The translations under genes were made by a program, and so were the position numbers. The notes below the pieces were generated by a model. The model was given only the letters and a program-made list of their open reading frames with translations, was not told where the DNA came from and made no database searches. A stretch of DNA of 64,000 bases from Prochlorococcus marinus str. MIT 0919 (GTDB lineage Bacteria; Cyanobacteriota; Cyanobacteriia; PCC-6307; Cyanobiaceae). Location: positions 992,001 to 1,056,000 of the forward strand of contig NZ_CP114779.1 in assembly GCF_027359375.1 (NCBI RefSeq), given 5' to 3'. This document shows, in pieces, positions 58,282 through 64,000 of this stretch (the stretch's first letter is position 1; each line of letters opens with the position of its first letter).

Positions 58282-58749
58282 TTAATTTGATTGATTTCTA
58301 TCTGGCAAGTCTGGAGTTTGGTGCAAAAGTCTATTTAAACGTAACCGATCAGGGTTTAATGGGTCAGGAGCTAGTTCCCCTGCCAATTCTCTGAATTTAT
58401 TTTCTATAGATTCAGGGACTCTTACATCAAATATTTTTTCCATTAAAACTTCTATAGAGTAAAGGTGAGCATTAATACTTTCAAGATCGGTAAGAGCTTG
58501 ATTAACTTCATCTGTTAAAGATGAATCTTGAGAAATATCTGAAATACTTTCTGCCAAAGGATCTGATGGTTTGGAAACATATTGCTTCTGCAAATCATCA
58601 AGAGCTCGACTAGCTAATGTCCGAAAAGATTGTAAAGCCGCCCAATTGATCTCTTGTTGCTCACGAAGAGTTGGAAACTCTCGCACTAATCGATCGTGTT
58701 CTTTATAGAACCTTTGACAGTCAGGGCATTGACAAGGCTGTTCAGGCAA
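58282..58749 (-). CDS. Hypothetical protein with N-terminal cysteine triad
   Basis: A 155-residue, mostly helical and acidic protein that I do not recognise. The N-terminus MPEQPCQCPDCQRFYKEHDR has cysteines in C-x-C-x-x-C spacing, followed by helices (REQQEINWAALQSFRTLASRALDDL) and a central acidic linker. The three cysteines could bind a metal, but no fourth ligand cysteine is present. It lies between glgP (convergent) and another unknown gene. Confidence 0.55.
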   Translation of the reverse strand: MPEQPCQCPDCQRFYKEHDRLVREFPTLREQQEINWAALQSFRTLASRALDDLQKQYVSKPSDPLAESISDISQDSSLTDEVNQALTDLESINAHLYSIEVLMEKIFDVRVPESIENKFRELAGELAPDPLNPDRLRLNRLLHQTPDLPDRNQSN

Positions 58750-58819
58750 CTCAGTCCTAATAGCTCATTTCCATCATTACATCTTTACAGCCCATAAAGT
58801 TAATCAACTACCAATATCG

Positions 58820-59116
58820 TTAAAGCTCGTCTGATCGCTCATCAGTTTCCGGTATGGGAATTTCAATACTTGTAACAACCTGAATAACATCTCTCAACCT
58901 CATTGAATCAGCAAACCATCCCATAGCTTGTTCAGTATCGCCTTTCCCTTCTGCTTCACTGGCTTGATCTTCGTGTGCTTCAGCTAGAAGCGCTAACCAA
59001 CAAAGACACCTTGCTTGAACAATTGATAAATCCAAATCAGTATTTTGTGATTGAGCAATTTGCTCACTCTCCTGTTGTACCAAAAGACGTAAACGTAAAT
59101 CGTGAAGCTGTGTCAT
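58820..59116 (-). CDS. Hypothetical protein, small helical
   Basis: A 98-residue protein of unknown function. It looks like a pair of helices of TPR or similar type (VQARCLCWLALLAEAHEDQA, then TEQAMGWFADSMRLRDVIQVV), with an acidic C-terminus. No catalytic motif. It sits 70 bases upstream of the Cys-triad gene on the same strand, and tRNA-Arg(CCT) is upstream of it on that strand. Confidence 0.55.
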   Translation of the reverse strand: MTQLHDLRLRLLVQQESEQIAQSQNTDLDLSIVQARCLCWLALLAEAHEDQASEAEGKGDTEQAMGWFADSMRLRDVIQVVTSIEIPIPETDERSDEL

Positions 59117-59212
59117 TTGGACTATCCAACTGAACCTACACTAGCGAGAGAGTTCGATTTGTGCCCACCCGCTATATATAGTTTTTTTTTTGCCTAATAA
59201 AGAAATTAATTA

Positions 59213-59286
59213 CGGGGCTGGCGGGACTTGAACCCACGACCTACGGTTTAGGAAACCGTCGCTCTATCCAACTGAGCTACAGCCCC
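59213..59286 (-). tRNA. tRNA-Arg (CCT anticodon)
   Basis: Minus-strand cloverleaf: acceptor GGGGCTG/CAGCCCC, D arm GCTC/GAGC, anticodon stem ACGGT/ACCGT with loop TTCCTAA (anticodon CCT), T arm GTGGG-TTCAAGT-CCCGC. CCA not encoded. It is divergent from rnpB with about 38 bases between, where both promoters must be packed. Confidence 0.95.
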
Positions 59287-59324
59287 ACTGGAATGAATGA
59301 TTCCTACAAGGCATTATGGAATAT

Positions 59325-59716
59325 GAAAGCAGGAGAGGTAATCGCAATCAAGATTTATCGCTTTTAGCAATAAATCAATGGTTGAGGAAAGTCCGGGCTC
59401 CGCGATGGTCAAGCTTGCTGGGTAACTCCCAGTGCGGGTGACCGTGAGGATAGTGCCACAGAAACACACCGCCGATGGCCTAAGAGTCATCTTAGGCACA
59501 GGCAAGGGTGCAAAGGTGCGGTAAGAGCGCACCAGCAGTATCGAGAGGTACTGGCTTGGTAAACCCCGGCTCGGAGCAAGGCAAAGGAGCAAAAATGGCC
59601 ATCTAATGCTCCTGAAAAAGCCGCTTGAGGCTGTTGGAGACATCAGTCCCAGATAGATGATTACCGGCTAACCTAGTTTGGATAGCTAACAGAACCCGGC
59701 TTATGACCTGCTTTCA
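59325..59716 (+). ncRNA. rnpB: RNase P RNA
   Basis: Catalytic RNA of ribonuclease P, about 390 nt, type A. The first bases GAAAGCAGG pair with CCTGCTTTC at 59707-59715 to form helix P1. The universal core GAGGAAAGTCCGGGCTCC (59393 region) and the matching 3' core (GAACCCGGCTTATGACCTGC) are present, as is ACAGAAACA. It lies downstream of tRNA-Arg(CCT) in divergent orientation and before rnc. Confidence 0.95.
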
Positions 59717-59779
59717 CTCTATAAACTTTTACACTTCACGGAATCATTTAAGTAATAACGAAAACTCTACGGGGGCTCC

Positions 59780-60532
59780 ATGAATCCCAATCAAAAAGAA
59801 ATAATTTCAAGCGACAGAAAACAGCAAATATACGCCTTAATCAGCAGACTTAATGTAAAAAAAATCTATATTGAGTTTATCCAAGAAAATGAATTATTTT
59901 GCTTAGAAATACTCAATGAAGCTTTAACACATACTTCTAGAAACCAAAGAAAGAATCATGAAAGATTAGAGTTCCTTGGGGATGCTGTACTGAGACTTGC
60001 AGCCTCAGAACATATACAAGAAAATTTTCCTTCTTTAAAAGTTGGTGACCAATCTGAATTAAGAGCCCACATGGTCAGTGACGCTTGGCTTGCAGAGGTT
60101 GGCGAAAGAATAAATATCAAAGAAGGAATGCTAATTGGCACAAAAGCATATAAAGATCATGCTGCTGCTGAAACTATAAAAGCTGAAGGAACTGAGGCCT
60201 TAATAGGGGCACTATATGAATGCTTGAACAATTTAGATGTCATACATAATTGGCTATCACCTTATTGGAAGCAAACTAGCAAAAAAATTCTTGCTGACCC
60301 TCATCGATTAAATTCCAAGTCTGCATTACAAGAATGGAGTCAAGGTAAAGGATTTAAAACTCCAATATACAAAACTGAAGAACTTTCCACGTTGCATGGT
60401 GATCAAAAGAGATTTTATTGTGAAGTACTTATCAATCAAGAAGTTTTAGGGAAAGGGTGGGGTAGTTCCAGAAAACAATCAGAAAAAGAAGCAGCTCTCT
60501 TAGCCTTAGAAAGTGTTAAGAAGTCAAACTAA
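59780..60532 (+). CDS. rnc: Ribonuclease III
   Basis: Double-strand-specific endoribonuclease for rRNA and mRNA processing; 250 residues. The N-terminal RNase III domain has RLEFLGDAVLRLAASEHI, with the conserved acidic residues, and EGTEALIGALYE. The C-terminal dsRNA-binding domain has SKSALQEWSQGKG and KGWGSSRKQSEKEAALLAL. Placed directly after rnpB. Its end overlaps the convergent ndhS by nine bases. Confidence 0.95.
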   Translation: MNPNQKEIISSDRKQQIYALISRLNVKKIYIEFIQENELFCLEILNEALTHTSRNQRKNHERLEFLGDAVLRLAASEHIQENFPSLKVGDQSELRAHMVSDAWLAEVGERINIKEGMLIGTKAYKDHAAAETIKAEGTEALIGALYECLNNLDVIHNWLSPYWKQTSKKILADPHRLNSKSALQEWSQGKGFKTPIYKTEELSTLHGDQKRFYCEVLINQEVLGKGWGSSRKQSEKEAALLALESVKKSN

Positions 60533-60694
60533 ATCAAGGTATTTCAAAGGAATAGTTAACAATTTATCCCAATTTCCACCTTCGAAAAGTACTGCTGCCT
60601 TATCTTCCGTTATCCTTTGAACAAATCCTTTGTAGCCATTATAAATTGAATTACTATCATTAACGATTACCGATGAACCTGGCAAAATCAGCAT
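60524..60694 (-). CDS. ndhS: NAD(P)H-quinone oxidoreductase subunit S
   Basis: Small SH3-like subunit at the ferredoxin-docking site of NDH-1. From the ATG at 60694 it has 56 residues: MLILPGSSVIVNDSNSIYNG, then GFVQRITEDKAAVLFEGGNWDKLLTIPL, the family signature. The frame continues eight residues further to 60718 (MFHVQNSK), but the shorter start matches NdhS. Together with ndhN this shows the cyanobacterial NDH-1 complex. Confidence 0.92.
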   Translation of the reverse strand: MLILPGSSVIVNDSNSIYNGYKGFVQRITEDKAAVLFEGGNWDKLLTIPLKYLDLV

Positions 60695-60761
60695 TTTTGA
60701 ATTCTGCACGTGAAACAAACAACTATTTACAGCTTAATTATTAATGGTCTAATTTTCCCAA

Positions 60762-61292
60762 ATGTTTGACCAACAATCCTGGTTATCCATAGGAGAACTG
60801 GTAAAAGCTCATGGTTTAAAGGGAGAAATAAAAGTCAACCCAAGTAGTGACTTCCCAGAAAGATTCATTAAACCAGGAGATCGATGGCTCCAACGCGGTA
60901 ACACAGAACCATGGAAAATAAAATTGGAAACAGGAAGAGAAGTCCCTGGGAAATCTGTTTATATAGTTTCATTCTTAGGAATAAACAATAGAACTGACGC
61001 TGAATCAATAATTGGAAATAAACTATTAGTCCCATCAAATAATAGGCCTCAACTAGCAAATGGAGAGTTTCACTACTGTGATCTATTAGGGTTAGAAGTG
61101 AGGCTAAAAGAAAAAGATCAAGCTATTGGTAAAGTTGTTGATTTAATTAGCTCAGCCAACGATCTTCTGGAGATTAAACTTTCTACGGGCAAGGCTGTTT
61201 TAATACCTTTTGTCACAGCAATCGTCCCTAAAATAGACATAGAACATGGATGGATTCTTCTTACTCCTCCACCAGGGTTACTAGAACTGTGA
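60762..61292 (+). CDS. rimM: 16S rRNA processing protein RimM
   Basis: Ribosome maturation factor for the 30S head; binds S19. 176 residues with the N-terminal RimM domain (LSIGELVKAHGLKGEIKV) and PRC-barrel-like C-terminal domain (FHYCDLLGLEV, LIPFVTAIVPKIDIEHGWILLTPPPGLLEL). Upstream gap to ndhS is short and divergent. Convergent or parallel partners give no further clue. Confidence 0.94.
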   Translation: MFDQQSWLSIGELVKAHGLKGEIKVNPSSDFPERFIKPGDRWLQRGNTEPWKIKLETGREVPGKSVYIVSFLGINNRTDAESIIGNKLLVPSNNRPQLANGEFHYCDLLGLEVRLKEKDQAIGKVVDLISSANDLLEIKLSTGKAVLIPFVTAIVPKIDIEHGWILLTPPPGLLEL

Positions 61293-61350
61293 GCCATCAC
61301 AAGGAAGCATCTTTTCTATGTTGTATTTATCTACAAGCAAAATTATATAA

Positions 61351-62799
61351 ATGACAAATCTACCCCTTATCCCTGTAATCCTATGCGGCGGAACTGGCAC
61401 TAGGCTTTGGCCATTATCAAGAGCAAGTTATCCCAAACAGTATTGGCCTTTATGTGGAGATGGGAGCGAAACATTACTTCAGCAAACTCAAAACAGACTA
61501 AAAGGCCTGGCAAATATTGAAAACCCCATCTTAATTTGCCATGAAGACCATCGGTTTGTTGTTGCTGAACAAATGAGAGAAATACATATCAAGCCACAAG
61601 AGATAATCCTTGAACCAATTGGACGTAATACAGCTGCTGCTATAACTCTGGCTGCTCTAAAAGCTTATCAACAAGGGAATGATCCCAACATTCTCGTTCT
61701 ATCAGCTGATCATGAGATTACGAATGTAAGCAAATTTCAAGAAGTTATTTCTGAAGGACGTAATGAAGCAGAAAAAGGACGTCTTATAACCTTCGGAGTT
61801 GTCCCGACCTCTGCTGAAACAGGTTACGGATACATTCAAGCCAATGAACCTATAACAAATGATTCCTTAAAAGCTTCGAAAATTAATCAATTTATTGAAA
61901 AGCCTAATCAACACACTGCCGAGCAGTTGGTAAAAGACTCTCGATATAGCTGGAATAGTGGAATGTTCCTTTTTCAAGCCTCAGTAATACTTAATGAAAT
62001 AGAAAAACTGGCACCTGAAATATTTAGTGCTTGCAAATTAGCTCTTAATTCTGAAGTTAAAGATTTAGATTTTTTAAGACCCAATAAAAAGGAGTTTATT
62101 AAGTCTCCAAATTTATCAATAGATGTGGCAGTCATGGAAAAAACAAGTCTTGGTTCTGTTATTCCACTTGATGCGGGATGGAGTGATGTAGGGAATTGGC
62201 GATCATTATGGGAATCTTCTAAGAAAGATCAAGATGGAAATGTTGTCAAAGGGAAAGTAATTGCAAAAAATTGCAAGAATACTTACTTAAGAAGTGAGAA
62301 GAGATTAGTAGTTGGTTTAGGTATAGAAAAATTAATAATTGTTGAAACTGATGATGCAGTACTCGTTGCAAATCAAAAAGAAGCAGAAAATATAAAAAAT
62401 ATAGTTAAGGAACTTGAAAGAGACAACGTAGCTGAAAGCAAAGCGCACCGCAAAATCTATAGACCCTGGGGACATTACACTTCAATAGTTAAAGGGAATA
62501 GATGGCAAGTTAAAATAATTGAAGTTAAGCCTGGTGCATTTCTATCACTGCAAATGCACCATCATAGAGCAGAGCACTGGGTTGTAGTGAAAGGAACAGC
62601 TTTAATTCAGAGAGATGGTAAAGAAGAGTTATTAGGTGAAAACCAAAGTACATACATACCATTAGGTTGTAAACATCGTCTTGGCAATCCTGGTAAAATG
62701 CCCCTGGAACTAATTGAGATTCAAAGTGGTGCATATATAGGAGAAGATGATATTTTACGAATTGAAGATGAATATGGAAGGGTAGATAAGAATACGTAA
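61351..62799 (+). CDS. manC: Mannose-1-phosphate guanylyltransferase / mannose-6-phosphate isomerase
   Basis: Makes GDP-mannose for surface polysaccharide. 482 residues, class II type. The N-terminal nucleotidyltransferase domain has ILCGGTGTRLWPLSRASYPKQ, PIGRNTAAAITLAAL, FIEKPN and the GWSDVGNWRSLWE motif. The C-terminal cupin domain (about 365-480) has YRPWGHYTSI, LSLQMHHHRAEHWVVVKGTA and HRLGNPGKMPLELIEIQSG. Convergent with glmS. Confidence 0.95.
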   Translation: MTNLPLIPVILCGGTGTRLWPLSRASYPKQYWPLCGDGSETLLQQTQNRLKGLANIENPILICHEDHRFVVAEQMREIHIKPQEIILEPIGRNTAAAITLAALKAYQQGNDPNILVLSADHEITNVSKFQEVISEGRNEAEKGRLITFGVVPTSAETGYGYIQANEPITNDSLKASKINQFIEKPNQHTAEQLVKDSRYSWNSGMFLFQASVILNEIEKLAPEIFSACKLALNSEVKDLDFLRPNKKEFIKSPNLSIDVAVMEKTSLGSVIPLDAGWSDVGNWRSLWESSKKDQDGNVVKGKVIAKNCKNTYLRSEKRLVVGLGIEKLIIVETDDAVLVANQKEAENIKNIVKELERDNVAESKAHRKIYRPWGHYTSIVKGNRWQVKIIEVKPGAFLSLQMHHHRAEHWVVVKGTALIQRDGKEELLGENQSTYIPLGCKHRLGNPGKMPLELIEIQSGAYIGEDDILRIEDEYGRVDKNT

Positions 62800-62805
62800 A
62801 TTTAA

Positions 62806-64000
62806 CTATTCAACAGTTACACTTTTGGCTAGATTTCTTGGTTGATCAACATCCAAACCTCTCTGAGCCGCAATATAATAACTCAACAATTGCATAGGAA
62901 TTACTGTCAATAAAGGACTCACCCATTCACTCACTTTAGGAATAGGCAATAAATAATCAAAAACTTCAGTTTCAGGTGCTTTCGGGCCAATCCCAATTAA
63001 CTTTGCATCCCTTGCTTTAGCTTCTTGAGCATTACTTAAAACCTTTTCGTAAACCACACCCTGAGTAGCTATTGAAATAACAGGCACTCTTTGATCTAGC
63101 AAGGCAATAGGGCCATGCTTCATTTCACCAGCTGGATACCCCTCAGCATGGATATAACTAATCTCTTTAAGTTTCAATGCTCCCTCAAGTGCAATTGGAT
63201 AATTAATACCCCGCCCCAAAAAGATCACATCTTCAGTCTCTGAAAAACGATGAGCTAATTCCTCAGCCATTTGGTTATGTTGCTTTACTAGATCTTTTAA
63301 CTGATCTGGAATAGCTCTCAATTCCTTACATAAATTTTGTATTTCTTCAGATGATCTACTCTTTCTACGAGTAGCAAAACTAATAGCTAATCCATAAAAA
63401 GCTAATAATTGTCCTAAAAAAGTTTTAGTAGCTGCAACTCCAACTTCTATACCTGCTTCAATATCAAGAATATTAGAAACTTGCAAACCTAACGAACTTT
63501 CAGGACTATTAGTAATCCCAAGCTGGACAGAAGCAAAATCCTCATCATTCAAAGCTGTCCGTCGTTGATGTTCCATTGCCAAGGCAGCAAGAGTATCTGC
63601 GGTCTCTCCTGATTGAGTTACGCCAATAGTCAATGTGTGAGGTGAAACAGGAGGAGGTGCGTAGCGAAATTCACTAGCAAAGAACACAGAAGTTCTAATA
63701 CCAGCAAATTGTTCTAAAAGATATGCCCCAACAAGTCCTGCATGCCTACTAGTTCCACAAGCTAAAATCTGAATTTGATCTACAGATTCATAAACAGATA
63801 AGTCATATGGAGATGCCACTGGGCTTTCACTTGGTAAATCAACTGGCAAATATTTAGATAGCCATAACTCAACAGTTTCTGGTTGTTCATGAATTTCCTT
63901 GAGCATGAAATGACGGAAATTTCTTTTATCGATAACTTGATCAAGGCCACTTAGGAACAAAGGACTCCTATTTTTACGATTGCCTTGAATGTCATAAAGC
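62806..64000 (-). CDS. glmS: Glucosamine-fructose-6-phosphate aminotransferase (C-terminal part, cut by window edge)
   Basis: Glutamine:fructose-6-phosphate amidotransferase, first step to UDP-GlcNAc. Only the C-terminal part lies in the window: the frame is open through base 64000 (LYDIQGNRKNRSPLFLSGLDQ) into two SIS isomerase domains. Seen: FRHFMLKEIHEQPE, ILACGTSRHAGLVGAYLLEQ, VTQSGETADTLAAL, GVAATKTFLGQL, EGALKLKEISYIHAEGYPAGEMKHGPIAL and the C-terminal DVDQPRNLAKSVTVE. The glutaminase domain lies beyond the window. Confidence 0.97.
   Translation of the reverse strand, partial: LYDIQGNRKNRSPLFLSGLDQVIDKRNFRHFMLKEIHEQPETVELWLSKYLPVDLPSESPVASPYDLSVYESVDQIQILACGTSRHAGLVGAYLLEQFAGIRTSVFFASEFRYAPPPVSPHTLTIGVTQSGETADTLAALAMEHQRRTALNDEDFASVQLGITNSPESSLGLQVSNILDIEAGIEVGVAATKTFLGQLLAFYGLAISFATRRKSRSSEEIQNLCKELRAIPDQLKDLVKQHNQMAEELAHRFSETEDVIFLGRGINYPIALEGALKLKEISYIHAEGYPAGEMKHGPIALLDQRVPVISIATQGVVYEKVLSNAQEAKARDAKLIGIGPKAPETEVFDYLLPIPKVSEWVSPLLTVIPMQLLSYYIAAQRGLDVDQPRNLAKSVTVE

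Noticed and set aside
59314-59643. 109-residue minus-strand reading frame
   Set aside because: It lies opposite the RNase P RNA core; the frame is a by-product of that structured RNA.
1-64000. CRISPR array, prophage or insertion sequence
   Set aside because: No regularly spaced repeats, transposase, integrase or phage structural gene was seen on either strand.

Overview
The window is chromosomal DNA of an AT-rich marine picocyanobacterium, most likely Prochlorococcus. The evidence is photosystem I psaD, the cyanobacterial NDH-1 subunits ndhN and ndhS, a heme oxygenase-pebA-pebB bilin operon, a fused panC/cmk gene, several small proteins of the kind confined to Prochlorococcus and marine Synechococcus, tightly packed genes and almost no mobile DNA. 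A low-light type is possible, but assigning a clade would need a database comparison. No CRISPR array, prophage, transposase or IS element was seen.

Layout. 1-9092 (minus) is the S10-spc ribosomal protein operon from rplC to the start of secY. Two places in it carry hairpins that could attenuate transcription. 9476-12145 (plus) holds ndhN, tRNA-Gln, a HAD phosphatase-like gene and recA with a LexA box. 12196-19505 is mixed: a DUF2839 membrane protein, a degenerate DinG-like helicase, tyrA, a CrtD-like desaturase, a fructosamine kinase, a CAAD protein, and a JAMM peptidase next to a MoeZ-type E1/rhodanese. 19521-23459 carries a tandem-duplicated cobalamin adenosyltransferase, larE-like, speD, recF (apparently with an ATT start) and tRNA-Arg(CCG). 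23475-30105 (minus) runs psaD, trpE, gshA, ppc and a GNAT-like gene. 30216-37560 holds a degenerate sensor kinase, rodA, mrp, hemF, an amidase, a CCB-like protein, an RNase D-like exonuclease and DUF3181.

37574-41000 is the least ordinary part. A glycosyltransferase-like gene abuts tRNA-Cys with a disturbed 5' end. It is followed by a lone hexapeptide acyltransferase and about 0.9 kb of structured non-coding DNA with three tandem hairpins and an sRNA candidate that carries the 11-base Yfr1 motif.

41005-64000 returns to core genes: purM, panC/cmk, an LMW phosphatase, pebB-pebA-ho1, icd, a sugar-acid kinase/hydroxyacid oxidase/mutarotase run, a Na+/H+ antiporter, glgP, tRNA-Arg(CCT), rnpB, rnc, ndhS, rimM, manC and the C-terminal part of glmS.

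Functionally the window covers translation, light harvesting and electron flow (psaD, ndhN, ndhS, bilins, hemF, carotenoid), carbon storage and anaplerosis (glgP, ppc, icd), sulfur and cofactor chemistry (moeZ-like, larE-like, mrp, cobO-like) and DNA repair (recA, recF). The most unusual observations are the Yfr1-like sRNA and its hairpin-rich neighbourhood, two genes without a normal start codon, and the degenerate kinase and helicase.
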